A stretch of DNA of 64,000 nucleotides from Photorhabdus cinerea (GCF_011189575.1 NZ_PUJW01000018.1:32762-96761), one strand, 5' to 3'; positions 9,242-17,348 are shown, counted from the first letter of the stretch. The notes: generated by a model not told the origin, from the letters alone. Numbers and translations: made by a program.

Positions 9242-9976
9242 TTACCTGGTTTCATCACTGGGACCCGATTGCTCCGGGTTAGCACTCTCCGTACCCGGCT
9301 TCATGATGGCTGGGTCTTTAAACGTATCATTCGGGTTGTCGTCGTATGGTGGTACCCAGAACACAACATCATGAATCCAATTGCAAGTGTCTTGCATTTT
9401 AATTGACGGCACCCCGTTTTCCCACTTGCTTTCCAATTCAAATTTTTCTTCGGGTTTACGTTCCCATGAAAATCCGGTTCCCTGGCAGATTACTGTGAAC
9501 ATCAGGTCGTTCACGTTAGATTCCATAACGTTTTTGTCCCCCTTGAACCAGTAGATGGTATGATTCTCAACGACAGCATCTGTATAAAGGGTTGCTATGG
9601 CTTGCCCTGGCGTTCCATCTTGACGTTTGGCAATCATCCTACAGGTATATTTACCTGTGACCACATGTGGAACCTTGAAGATTCGGTTTTGTGCTCTGAC
9701 CCAGAACTTGCCCTCTTTTAGCATCATCTTTTTTCCTACCGGTATCGGAAAACTATGGTCTATGACTGCCGGAAAGACTCTCACTAAGTTACGGGTACCC
9801 ACTGGCGGGTAACGAATGGGTTTACGCCGTTGTCTTTCCTATCTATCATCGGACGCCCGAGAGCTTTAACGGCGTACTCTGGGTTCCAGGGGGGCAGCCG
9901 GGATCGATGGGTCTTGCATTGTAATCGAGGCAACATCCTGATTCGCTCTGCTGCTGAACTTTTTTTCAGTATTCAT
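9242..9976 (-). pseudogene. Degraded adhesin N-domain copy (cassette B)
   Basis: The intact frame 9242-9802 matches cassette A closely (GTRNLVRVFP, VTGKYTCRM, WFKGDKNVMESNVNDL, GTGFSWERKPEEKFELES, FKDPAIMKP). The expected 5' part lies upstream in other frames: the KPIRYPPVGTRN segment is joined through a two-base change (AACGGCGTAAACCC against AACGGTAAGCC in cassette A), and further upstream a WNPEYAVKALGRPMIDRKDNG segment matches cassette A. The signal-peptide part appears replaced or lost. The equivalent start is the ATG at 9976. It is most likely a pseudogene, though a short cytoplasmic product from 9802 cannot be excluded. Confidence 0.65.
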
Positions 9977-10095
9977 CGGAGACTCTGAGGGGAGTGTTCC
10001 CCGGTTGTTATGTTAAAAGTTTTCATTCTCTGTGATAACCCTGTCCCGGCCAGATTGCATTGGCCTTTTAAGGGTCCTCCTTTTTCAGATGATTA

Positions 10096-10240
10096 TTTTC
10101 TGCATCGGATCACCCGTGCAGGCCGTCATTACACTTACCTGCCTTAACGGCAGGTTTCGTTCAATTGCCTCACGTCACTTGCAAGCTCCAGGATGATGGC
10201 ATATTGCTTAAGGTATATTTGCCTGCTATCTTCCGTTATC
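10096..10240 (-). repeat. Single usher-tail copy of cassette B
   Basis: About 145 bp, matching the 167 bp unit at 7861 with scattered differences (for example GTCATTACAC for GTTATTACAC). It again encodes the RQLNETCR-stop end on the minus strand. It stands upstream of cassette B in the same arrangement as the triplet stands upstream of cassette A, but is present only once and breaks off before the unit ends. Confidence 0.75.
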
Positions 10241-10309
10241 TACGGTTATGTCAGTCTTTCAGTCTATTTTTAAGGGTTCATACGAAGAAATACGTAATAG
10301 ACCAATGAA

Positions 10310-10860
10310 TCGTAGCCAGGGGTAAAACCGTCGTTTTGATTCATATTACTCTCCTAATGAAGGGTGTATCGAATTTACCTTTTACCCACAGGTAGTCTAT
10401 GTCATAAAACCTATCCCTTGCGGGTTAAGATGAATTTCTACTGATGTGAAGAATATTGTCTATTCTTTAAATATAATAGGAAAAATAATTAAGACTAATT
10501 ATAAGTCTATTCTTTTAATCCGTTTTCAATTGCTTTTCTAGCAATAAGTGATAGAAATTACAATTTTGAAGTTTGATAAGAAAAATTTAAAGGAAATATA
10601 TATCATTATGGTTGTTAATAATATATGAATGCATAAATTAATTTACTAATAATTAATCGAAAAACAGAAAGCGAAGAATTATTAATGTTTTTGTTGTAAT
10701 ATCTATTCTATATAATTTATAAAAAGCCTGTTATTTTCGGGGTAATGTTTGTTTTTAAAACTATTTCGTAAAGTTATTTCCTTTTGATATTTATTTTAAA
10801 GTTGATATTGATAATAATAACAGAGAGAGGAGGCTGATATTCCTAATTAATGCGTAATAG
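10310..10860. repeat. AT-rich leader, copy 2
   Basis: Homologous to 8560-9130 and in the same orientation relative to its cassette. It includes a second MNQND start, ATG at 10344 on the minus strand with GGAGAG upstream, which runs 24 codons to a stop at 10270. No other coding frame is credible. The two leaders show that cassettes A and B arose by duplication of a ~2 kb unit of leader, usher tail and adhesin domain. Confidence 0.6.
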
Positions 10861-10861
10861 G

Positions 10862-11120
10862 CAGAGTTATTATATTTATCTCTACCTTGGACGGAATCTG
10901 CCGTTATGTATGGATAGCCAGAGAGTAATGGATACTTAATTTATTGATATTGGTTCTGTTCATTGTTTTCAGTACATCGATAGTTGCGGCTGAGACATTG
11001 AATACAGAGAAAAATTGCCCTGATTGATATGGTATTTTTTACATGATGACATATTCAGGCGCTATTATCGAGCGCCGGCTTGTAGCGAGATGAATGTGTT
11101 AGAAACAATGCAAGAAAAAT
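10862..11120 (+). repeat. Remnant R1 of the ligB 5' end
   Basis: Contains a copy of the start of ligB: CATGGATAGCCAGAGAG-like ribosome-site region, ATG-like start, LNLLILVLFIVFSTSIVAAETLNTEKNCP-like codons, then a stop exactly where the real gene continues. Internal deletions distinguish it from R2-R4. After the break point it shares about 90 bp with R2 (GGTATTTTTTACATGATGA, TTAGAAACAATG). No functional gene remains. Bases 11121-11246 show nothing else. Confidence 0.75.
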
Positions 11121-11273
11121 AAAGTAATGAACAAAAAAGAGGTTGTCCGGGGTAAGAATGGAATTTACACTGCATTCTATGGTGTATAATTTATCAACAG
11201 TTATTGCCTTAATATCATTAAGTTAATTTTATTCTGTCATAAGTTTGTGGTGCAAATTATAGGGGTTACAGTG

Positions 11274-11504
11274 ATGAGGCTTGAACTGCAAAATTTAGAT
11301 GAAATGTCACCGGCGCAAGAGCACACTTTTATGACTATCTTTGATGCTCAATTGGCAAATGACGATGGCTCGGAGGCGCGTGCTCACCTCAATGCTGGTG
11401 AACCAATTTATTATGCGGAGTTTGATACTCCAGCAGGGATGGTTATCAAGGAATACCCTGGTGGCCGTAGAGAGTTGGTTAGTTTTATGAGTGGTACAGA
11501 GTAA
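11274..11504 (+). CDS. Small protein next to a broken zeta-like toxin, probable antitoxin
   Basis: 76 residues, acidic (LDEMSPAQEH, FDAQLANDDGSEARAHLNAGEPIYY, FDTPAGMVIKEYPGGRREL). I chose the ATG at 11274 because AGGGG lies about eight bases upstream; an in-frame GTG at 11247 is possible. Twenty bases after its stop a P-loop protein starts and is interrupted. Small acidic genes in that position commonly encode the antitoxin or partner of zeta-type ATPases. I recognise no family by sequence; the role is inferred from position. Confidence 0.5.
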   Translation: MRLELQNLDEMSPAQEHTFMTIFDAQLANDDGSEARAHLNAGEPIYYAEFDTPAGMVIKEYPGGRRELVSFMSGTE

Positions 11505-11524
11505 ATGGTTGAGGTTTTGGAAGC

Positions 11525-11710
11525 ATGACTCATCGGCCTCAGCTATGGGTTATTGCGGGACCTAATGGAGCTGGAAAATCGATGTTGGTTTGATGTCACC
11601 TAACGGAAAAAGTTTCTGTAGTTAATCCCGATAATATAGCAGGAGAACTCACTCTGCATAATCTATCACTGAAAAATACGGATGTATTTGGTTGTTACAA
11701 AAGAAAATAA
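11525..11710 (+). pseudogene. Truncated zeta-toxin-like P-loop ATPase
   Basis: Starts PQLWVIAGPNGAGKSM, a Walker A of the AGPNGAGKS type found in zeta-toxin-like kinases, then meets an in-frame TGA at 11591. The same frame continues HLTEKVSVVNPDNIAGEL, which is the expected next segment (conserved asparagine-proline-aspartate), until a TAA at 11708. Only about 60 of the usual ~190 residues remain. It is therefore dead by both a nonsense change and a 3' deletion, leaving its presumed antitoxin behind. Confidence 0.7.
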
Positions 11711-11751
11711 ATATGAAAAACACCCGAAGATGCTTTTCTATATCGCTTGGA

Positions 11752-12030
11752 TTAAATTGTTTTGAAGCCAAAATGTAGTTCACAATTGCAAGCTCTGGCG
11801 TAGTTCAATAGTGTTTTAAGTGTTGGGTTTCCATTTCCTTTTTCAAGCCTGGAAATATTCGCTTCTTTTGTTCCCATACGTTGCGCAACTTGATTTTGAG
11901 TTAAACCAGCAGCACGCCGCATGTGTAATAGAGTATTAATTAGCTCGAATTCTGGTTCTAGCGCATCATATTCAGCTTTTACATCTGGGTTAGCTAATGC
12001 TTTGGATTTTAGAGACTTTAAACTACTCAT
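11752..12030 (-). CDS. HigA-type XRE antitoxin
   Basis: 92 residues with an N-terminal charged region and an XRE helix-turn-helix from about residue 33 (MRRAAGLTQNQVAQRMGTKEANISRLEKGNGNP...). Its start overlaps the end of the toxin gene upstream by four bases (ATGA-type), the toxin-first order typical of higBA. It should neutralise the partner and autorepress the pair. It lies between ligB repeats R1 and R2. Confidence 0.85.
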   Translation of the reverse strand: MSSLKSLKSKALANPDVKAEYDALEPEFELINTLLHMRRAAGLTQNQVAQRMGTKEANISRLEKGNGNPTLKTLLNYARACNCELHFGFKTI

Positions 12031-12353
12031 TTTGTAACCTCTTTCATTCGTTCATAAGCGAGATCAAGATCCTTTTTAGATATCTTCTGGTTTTTCTTAA
12101 TAAACGCATGAAGGACAATGATATTTGAACCTTGTAGATAGCAAAACAATCCGCGTCCTAGACCTTCTTGCGCTTTGGCGCGAATCTCGAATAGACCTTT
12201 TCCCATTGACTTAGTGTGTGGTTCTCCAAGATTAGCGCCATGTTCTTCAATAAGCTCAAGCAGTTTTAGCATGCGAGCCTGAATTCTGGGTGGCATATTG
12301 AGGATCGCATCCTCGACACCATCATAGAGTTCAATGTTCCAGTTCATATTCAA
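12027..12353 (-). CDS. HigB/RelE-fold toxin (Gp49-like)
   Basis: 108 residues. The pattern NIELYDGVEDAIL, ARMLKLLELIEEHGANLGEPHTKSMGKGLFEIRAKAQEGLGRGLFCY and IIVLHAFIKKNQKI is that of Gp49/HigB-like mRNA interferases of the RelE superfamily. It is full length compared with the shortened relative at 28734. It is translationally coupled to the antitoxin. Predicted action is ribosome-dependent mRNA cleavage; the exact specificity cannot be read from sequence. Confidence 0.85.
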   Translation of the reverse strand: MNMNWNIELYDGVEDAILNMPPRIQARMLKLLELIEEHGANLGEPHTKSMGKGLFEIRAKAQEGLGRGLFCYLQGSNIIVLHAFIKKNQKISKKDLDLAYERMKEVTK

Positions 12354-12470
12354 TATTGCCCTTAATCTTATCTTATGTGATAAGTTTGTAAGTTGTCAAG
12401 ACTCTGTTTTCGATGAAAACCACTGGTGGCGGAGATTGTTGATAGCAGCCCTGAACCAAGTATTAAATAC

Positions 12471-12836
12471 ATCAGGTTTTCACCATGATATCCGCTCTAT
12501 GCAGTATATGAAAAAGCTCGTTATCTTGGGATTTCAGGAAGTTATTCCTTCGAACCGCTTCGCAAAGTTATTATCTCAGCCTTGGACAGCCTCTCTTTAT
12601 CCTCTATTTTGCCGTTATGCATGGATAGCCAGAGAGCAACGGATGCTTAATTTATTGATATTAATTCTTTTCATTATTTTCAGTACATTGATAGTTGCGT
12701 CTGAGACATTGAATACAGAGAAAAATTGCCCTGATTGATCTGGTATTTTTTACATGATGATATATTCAGGCGTTATAATCATTCAATCACCAACTCGTAG
12801 CTAGATAAATGAGTTAGAAACAATGTAAGAAAAATT
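12471..12836 (+). repeat. Remnant R2 of the ligB 5' end
   Basis: A nearly full copy of the region before and at the start of ligB, beginning ATCAGGTTTTCACCATGATA and carrying CAGTATATGAAAAAGCTCG, the ribosome-site region and the MLNLLILILFIIFSTL-like signal codons. The frame ends NTEKNCPD-stop where ligB continues NTEKDCPAW. The following ~95 bp are shared with R1. A 134-codon frame at 12334-12738 runs through it but is a by-product of the repeat. Only a 31-residue signal-peptide-like stub could be made. Confidence 0.8.
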
Positions 12837-12852
12837 TTATCGCTGTGAATAA

Positions 12853-13125
12853 CTAGGGCCATTGCCGGGCGGTATGTAACACTCTGAGTATCTGTAAAAG
12901 GTTTCTCCGAACCCGGTAGATCATTACGTAATGGGGATGAACGACAGCCTCCCGCGTCCCTTTCACCCTACCAGGTTTATACATCTTGGGATGTTGGCAG
13001 GCAGTTTCTGCCGTCAATTCAAATTCATTATCCAGTTCAATTGCAGCTAGCGGATTATCCAGCGCGATATATTCCATAATAGCCTCACGATCAGCCAAAG
13101 CCATTGGCTTCCATTCCAACTCCAT
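12853..13125 (-). CDS. ParE/RelE-family toxin
   Basis: 90 residues: LEWKPMALADREAIMEYIA, an NPLAAIELDNEFE helix region, KPGRVKGTREAVVHPHYVMIYRV and a final ILRVLHTARQWP. This is the standard plan of ParE/RelE-type toxins, including the late Arg and the terminal HTARQWP. It is coupled to the gene upstream (antitoxin stop and toxin start share bases at 13125). Predicted to inhibit gyrase or cleave mRNA; the family does not settle which. Confidence 0.85.
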   Translation of the reverse strand: MELEWKPMALADREAIMEYIALDNPLAAIELDNEFELTAETACQHPKMYKPGRVKGTREAVVHPHYVMIYRVRRNLLQILRVLHTARQWP

Positions 13126-13565
13126 TATATCTCCTTACGTAGGGCCGCTTTTTTGGCTGCAAACCGTGCTTTAACTTCCTCATGAGGAACGCTGGGGTGG
13201 CGATCATCGATAGCTGCCTGAACTTGCTGACGGAACCATGCATCATAGGCAGCAGCCTTATGTGCCCGTTTCAGGGCTTCTGCACGGTCTGGACGGGCCG
13301 TTTTCGTTGGGGTATCCAGATTATAATTGGCTGCATCTACATTGAACTGTGCAATGCCTATGTCTTTAAGATAAGTGACAAGGGTTTCCAGCCGTTTAAA
13401 CAGGCGTACTTGACGGCTGCGCTGGGCAATCAGAGGACGCTCCACTGCGCCATATTTCACCATCAGAGTCCACCCATCGTTATGACCTACCACATGTACC
13501 GAGTTAACAGCACCGGCTTCAATCAGGCGATTTAGTGTGGAATGATCGATTGTTTCTGTGACCAT
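13125..13565 (-). CDS. Antitoxin partner of the ParE/RelE-family toxin
   Basis: 146 residues, long for an antitoxin. The N-terminal half (HVVGHNDGWTLMVKYGAVERPLIAQRSRQVRLFKRLETLVTYLKDIGI) looks folded. The C-terminal half is helical and charged (RAEALKRAHKAAAYDAWFRQQVQAAIDDRHPSVPHEEVKARFAAKKAAL), like the toxin-wrapping tails of PaaA/ParD-type antitoxins. It precedes and overlaps the toxin gene. The antitoxin role is inferred mainly from position and from the tail; I do not know a formal family name. Confidence 0.7.
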   Translation of the reverse strand: MVTETIDHSTLNRLIEAGAVNSVHVVGHNDGWTLMVKYGAVERPLIAQRSRQVRLFKRLETLVTYLKDIGIAQFNVDAANYNLDTPTKTARPDRAEALKRAHKAAAYDAWFRQQVQAAIDDRHPSVPHEEVKARFAAKKAALRKEI

Positions 13566-13595
13566 AAACGTTCTCCTGAGTTATTTATATGCAAG

Positions 13596-13722
13596 TATAC
13601 CCGTTATCTTTCAAGTTGCCTCTTTGTTGGCTGAACTCGCTCACCCCGGTCACATAGTTCGCTATGCTCCCGGGGATTCACTCCCGTGCCGTCGCGATGC
13701 ATCTTGAAATCCATAGGGTATA
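13596..13722. repeat. Full-length ERIC element (127 bp)
   Basis: Exactly 127 bp from TATACCCGTTATCTTTCAAG to CATAGGGTATA, with the core CGCTCACCCCGGTCAC and CTCCCGGGGATTCAC that matches the classic ERIC consensus. It is imperfectly palindromic and can fold into a long hairpin. It abuts ligB repeat R3 and lies upstream of the antitoxin gene. Confidence 0.9.
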
Positions 13723-13723
13723 T

Positions 13724-14063
13724 TTAGAGTAGCATATGCATTTAATTATTAATTGCAATGCAATAAATAGTTAAATGAATCAGGTTTTCACCATGATATC
13801 CGCTCTATGCAGTATATAAAAAAGCTCGTTACCTTGGGATTTCAGGAAGTTATTCCTTCGAACAGCTTCGCAAAGTTATTATATCATCCTTGGACAGCCT
13901 CTCTTTACCCTCTATTTTGCTGTTAGTCATGAATAGCCAGAGATCAACGGATGCTTAATTTATTGATATTAATGCTGTTCATTGTTTTCAGTACACCGAC
14001 AGTTGCCGCTGAGACATTGAATACAGAGAAAAATTGCCCGGATTGAGCAGGTATTTTTTACAT
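13724..14063 (+). repeat. Remnant R3 of the ligB 5' end
   Basis: Shares with R4 (the true ligB start region) a longer upstream stretch, TTAGAGTAGCATATGCATTT and ATTGCAATGCAATAAATAG, then the CAGTATAT, ribosome-site and signal-peptide codons. The coding part again breaks after NTEKNCP with a stop, followed by GGTATTTTTTACAT as in R1 and R2. No intact gene; bases 14064-14116 carry nothing else. Confidence 0.8.
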
Positions 14064-14116
14064 TCTCCGCACGAAGGGGTCTGACGGTTCTAGTTATCTT
14101 TCTTCTCTTTGCGGGT

Positions 14117-14440
14117 TCAGGTGTTCATTATGATGGCATCGAGGGCTGAGATAATTTCATTTCTGGATGAGGCTACGTTGCATATAAAATCTGATTTGTT
14201 GATTTTTTTTGCATCCAGAAACGTTATTGCCGGTGTAAATATATAATAAATGTTATTATTAATAACCACCTGAGGGGTGATTCTTTTCTGGTTGAGGCTA
14301 ATGTCATTTTTAGATACCAGAGGAACAATAATCCTTGTTGTTAAATCATCAAAATAATCATTCTGGATAATAAGGTAAAACGGCCAAAGCCTGTTTGTTT
14401 TGGCCGATGGATTACGATACACATCAAATTGCTGCGGCAT
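14117..14440 (-). CDS. ccdB: CcdB-family toxin
   Basis: 107 residues. FDVYRNPSAKTNRLWPFYLIIQNDYFDDLTTRIIVPLVSKN is the CcdB N-terminal pattern, followed by ITPQVVINNNIYYIFTPAITFLDAKKI. CcdB poisons DNA gyrase by binding GyrA. In F-plasmid CcdB the last residues (Trp-Gly-Ile) are needed for that; this protein ends DAIIMNT, without Trp or Gly-Ile, so gyrase poisoning is doubtful. Its start overlaps the antitoxin stop by one base (TAATG). Confidence 0.85.
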   Translation of the reverse strand: MPQQFDVYRNPSAKTNRLWPFYLIIQNDYFDDLTTRIIVPLVSKNDISLNQKRITPQVVINNNIYYIFTPAITFLDAKKINKSDFICNVASSRNEIISALDAIIMNT

Positions 14441-14688
14441 TACAGGCTCCCGAAAAATTCATCGTCCGTAAGCATTCCAGCTTTCGCCATGAATATGTTC
14501 ATAGCCTGCATATCTTCTTTTTCTTTCTCTCTCTCATCCTTTTTAGCTTCTATAGCCTGCGCCAGAAGGATATCTAGCGTTGCTGAGAGATTCATGTCCA
14601 TACTACGGGCTTTATCGACCAGTGAGGCCGTCAGGTACACGTTGGTGCTTCTTTTGGTGCTGTTACGGGGAGAGGTAACGGTATTCAT
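14440..14688 (-). CDS. ccdA: CcdA-family antitoxin
   Basis: 82 residues from the ATG at 14688, chosen because GGAG lies eight bases upstream; the frame is open to 14751 but lacks a better start. The N-terminal ribbon-helix-helix (RSTNVYLTASLVDKARSMDMNLSATLDILLAQAIEAKK) binds DNA; the tail (AMNIFMAKAGMLTDDEFFGSL) should wrap CcdB. It precedes ccdB in one unit lying between ligB repeats R3 and R4. Confidence 0.88.
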   Translation of the reverse strand: MNTVTSPRNSTKRSTNVYLTASLVDKARSMDMNLSATLDILLAQAIEAKKDEREKEKEDMQAMNIFMAKAGMLTDDEFFGSL

Positions 14689-14772
14689 GGTGTTTACTCC
14701 TATGCGCAAAGGTATGCGCACAAGTATGATGGGTAACGGAAAAACAATCAAGTATCCTGCTTCTTGAAAGAC

Positions 14773-15095
14773 TTAGAGTAGCATATGCATTTAATTATTA
14801 ATTGCAATGCAATAAATAGTTAAATAAGTCAGGTTCTCACCATAATTATCTGTTTTGTGCAGTATATGAAAAAGTTCGTTATCTTGGGATTTCAGGAAGT
14901 TATTCTTTCGAACCGCTTCGCAAAGTTATTATCTCTGCCTTGGAGAGCTTCTCTTTATCCTCTATTTTGCTGTTATGCATGGATAGCCAGGGAGCAACGG
15001 ATGCTTAATTTATTGATATTAATTCTGTTCATTATTTTCAGTACACCGATATTTGCGGCTGAGACATTGGATACAGAGAAAGATTGCCCTGCATG
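14773..15095 (+). repeat. R4: the live ligB leader and 5' end, parent of R1-R3
   Basis: This is the copy that continues into an intact ligB. It shares TTAGAGTAGCATATGCATTT, ATTGCAATGCAATAAATAG, CAGTATATGAAAAA, the ribosome site and ~30 signal-peptide codons with R2/R3. Homology to the other copies ends at codon ~30 of ligB (about 15093). The frame is open from 14857 through the leader, but the gene start is at 15001. Confidence 0.8.
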
Positions 15096-16737
15096 GTCGC
15101 AAGACAAATTACAACGTGAAACAAAAAGTCTGATGCAACAGATGGTTCTATGGGATCAACTCTATCGTCAGAAAGGGATCAGCGAGATCGATGATGAAGT
15201 TTATGATCAATTAATGGCGGAGCTAATTCATTGGCAACTCTGTTTGAAACAAGCGCCTCATTCGGATTTTCCTGTGGCAGTTATTACAGATAATAAGCTT
15301 GTTCATCCGGTTGCTCATACCGGATTAAGTAAACTAAAAGACGAACGGGAAATTAACCGATGGTTGCATGGCAGATTACCTGTCTGGTTACAGCCAAAGA
15401 TTGATGGCGTGGCGGTAACATTGATTTACCAGAAAGGAAAATTAGTTTCATTAATCAGCCGGGGTAATGGCTCTGAAGGCATAGATTGGACAGCGAAAAG
15501 CCAATATATCTCTGAGATTCCTCAAGAGATAGAAAATGTACCGCCTTATATGGTACTGCAAGGGGAGCTTTTTCTGCATAAGGATGGGCATATACAGCAA
15601 TCTTCTGGTAGTGATGGCGCTCGTAATCGTGTTGCGGGTTTGATGATGCGCAAGGAGCATTCGCCAGAATTAAAGCAAGTCGGTTTGTTTATCTGGAGCT
15701 GGCCGGATGGCCCTGCCGAGATGGAAAATAAATTGCGAAAACTAGCGGATATGGGTTTTCCATTAGCGCTTCGCTACAGTCATAAAATAGAGAAGCCAGA
15801 ACAGGTACAGAAACTGCGGATGCACTATTTTGAACAACCTATGCCTTTTGCCACAGACGGTATCGTGCTGAAACAGGAAATTGAACCTAAAGGAAGTCAG
15901 TGGCGGTCTGGATCTAACAGTTGGGCTGTGGCATGGAAACACCCTTTGCGCCATCAAGTCACATACGTCAGGGAAGTGAGTTTTACTATTGGCAGAACGG
16001 GCAAAATCTCAGTTGTGCTTGGGCTGGATAAGGTAAAACTGGATGACCGACAAATCAGTCGAGTCAATATTGGTTCAGTCCGTCGTTGGCAGCAGTTGGA
16101 TGTGTTACCGGGGGATCGGGTGACTCTCACGCTGGCAGGTCATGGTATCCCGAAATTAGATCAAGTGGTGTGGCGGATTAAAGAGCGTCAGGATATTCAG
16201 CCACCCGATAAGCAGCGTTATCATGCGCTGAGTTGCCTGACGTTAACGGTGGGCTGTGAACAGCAATTTAATGCACGACTGAAATGGCTTGGTGAAAAGC
16301 TGCACATGACAGGTGTCAGTAGCGGTAGTTGGGCAATGTTGACTGAACGGAAATTAGTCACTGATTTAACCGGTTGGTTGTCACTTTCGGTTCAAGACAT
16401 TGAGGCTTTACCGGGAATCGGAGATAAACGAGCACAGGCTATTTATTCACAATTCAGGAAGGCAAAAAATCAGCCTTTTTCTTATTGGATGAAAGGCATT
16501 GGGGTGCCTTATATGGATAAGTTGTCTGACGATGTTGATCACTGGCAGCAACTGGAGCAGAAATTAGCCGGAGCACAGTTAAAACAACAGCTCACTGCCG
16601 GGCAATTGAAAAAGTTGTCTGATTTTGTCAATGACACGCAGATTAAAATAATTGCAGAAAAACTGTCAGTAGCAGGGATAACGGGTTTTGACCGGGAAAA
16701 CGGGGTCGTGGTTAACCCCGTTGGTATAGTTCAGTGA
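15001..16737 (+). CDS. ligB: NAD-dependent DNA ligase LigB
   Basis: 578 residues from the ATG at 15001, which has GGGAG six bases upstream and opens a hydrophobic leader (LLILILFIIFSTPIFAA) like the one on E. coli LigB. The adenylation motif KIDG has its Lys at about residue 133; the OB-fold region (VTYVREVSFTIGRTGKISVVLGLD) and helix-hairpin-helix segment (LSVQDIEALPGIGDKRAQAIY) follow, and no BRCT domain is present, as expected for LigB. It seals nicks using NAD; the role of LigB beside LigA is not well known. Its stop overlaps the convergent yicG stop. Confidence 0.93.
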   Translation: MLNLLILILFIIFSTPIFAAETLDTEKDCPAWSQDKLQRETKSLMQQMVLWDQLYRQKGISEIDDEVYDQLMAELIHWQLCLKQAPHSDFPVAVITDNKLVHPVAHTGLSKLKDEREINRWLHGRLPVWLQPKIDGVAVTLIYQKGKLVSLISRGNGSEGIDWTAKSQYISEIPQEIENVPPYMVLQGELFLHKDGHIQQSSGSDGARNRVAGLMMRKEHSPELKQVGLFIWSWPDGPAEMENKLRKLADMGFPLALRYSHKIEKPEQVQKLRMHYFEQPMPFATDGIVLKQEIEPKGSQWRSGSNSWAVAWKHPLRHQVTYVREVSFTIGRTGKISVVLGLDKVKLDDRQISRVNIGSVRRWQQLDVLPGDRVTLTLAGHGIPKLDQVVWRIKERQDIQPPDKQRYHALSCLTLTVGCEQQFNARLKWLGEKLHMTGVSSGSWAMLTERKLVTDLTGWLSLSVQDIEALPGIGDKRAQAIYSQFRKAKNQPFSYWMKGIGVPYMDKLSDDVDHWQQLEQKLAGAQLKQQLTAGQLKKLSDFVNDTQIKIIAEKLSVAGITGFDRENGVVVNPVGIVQ

Positions 16738-17348
16738 TCGGAGTGCTCATAACTAAAGACAGGTAATCCAAGGCGGTAGCGAATAGCAACCAGTCTTGCT
16801 GTCAAACCTGCGATCAGGGTAATTAGAACAATGCCGTTTGGCGGTAACAGCGTGTGTTGTAAGCCAATATATAACCAGGCAGCGGCAAAAGAGACACCAG
16901 CATAAATCTCTTTTTGGAAAACCAGAGGTATGGTGTTACACAACATATCGCGTAACACACCACCGAAAACACCAGTGATAACCGCAGCAATGGCGGCAAT
17001 GATTGGGCCATAGTTCATATCCAGTGCAATCTGGGCACCGATAATGGAGAAAACAATCAAACCAATGGCATCAAGGATCAGGAACAGACGGCGTAAATGC
17101 TTCATCATGGGGGCGACCCAAGTGGTTATCACGGCGGCGCAGGCGACGGTGACAATATATTCAGGGTGTTTAACCCAGCCAAGAGGATAATGCCCTAGTA
17201 GTATGTCCCGAACGGAGCCACCGCCAATGGCGGTTACTGAAGCAATAATAATCACGCCGAACATATCCATCTTACGGCGGCCAGCGGCTAAAGCACCCGT
17301 CATCGCTTCAGCAGTAATACTAATGATATAAAGAACACTCAGTAACAT
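16731..17348 (-). CDS. yicG: Inner-membrane protein YicG (UPF0126/TRIC-like)
   Basis: 205 residues, about seven membrane segments, with the duplicated UPF0126 signature: AIGGGSVRDILLGHYPLGWV in the first half and GVFGGVLRDMLCNTIPLVF in the second. Family members have a TRIC-like channel fold; YicG itself is poorly characterised. The ligB-yicG pairing is as in E. coli. Confidence 0.93.
   Translation of the reverse strand: MLLSVLYIISITAEAMTGALAAGRRKMDMFGVIIIASVTAIGGGSVRDILLGHYPLGWVKHPEYIVTVACAAVITTWVAPMMKHLRRLFLILDAIGLIVFSIIGAQIALDMNYGPIIAAIAAVITGVFGGVLRDMLCNTIPLVFQKEIYAGVSFAAAWLYIGLQHTLLPPNGIVLITLIAGLTARLVAIRYRLGLPVFSYEHSDH

Noticed and set aside
12334..12738. 134-codon plus-strand ORF
   Set aside because: It is antisense to the higB toxin start and then reads through ligB remnant R2; only the last 31 codons are derived from a gene.
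14857..15000. N-terminal extension of LigB by 48 residues
   Set aside because: The extension would put the signal peptide inside the protein; the ATG at 15001 has a ribosome site and matches other LigB proteins.
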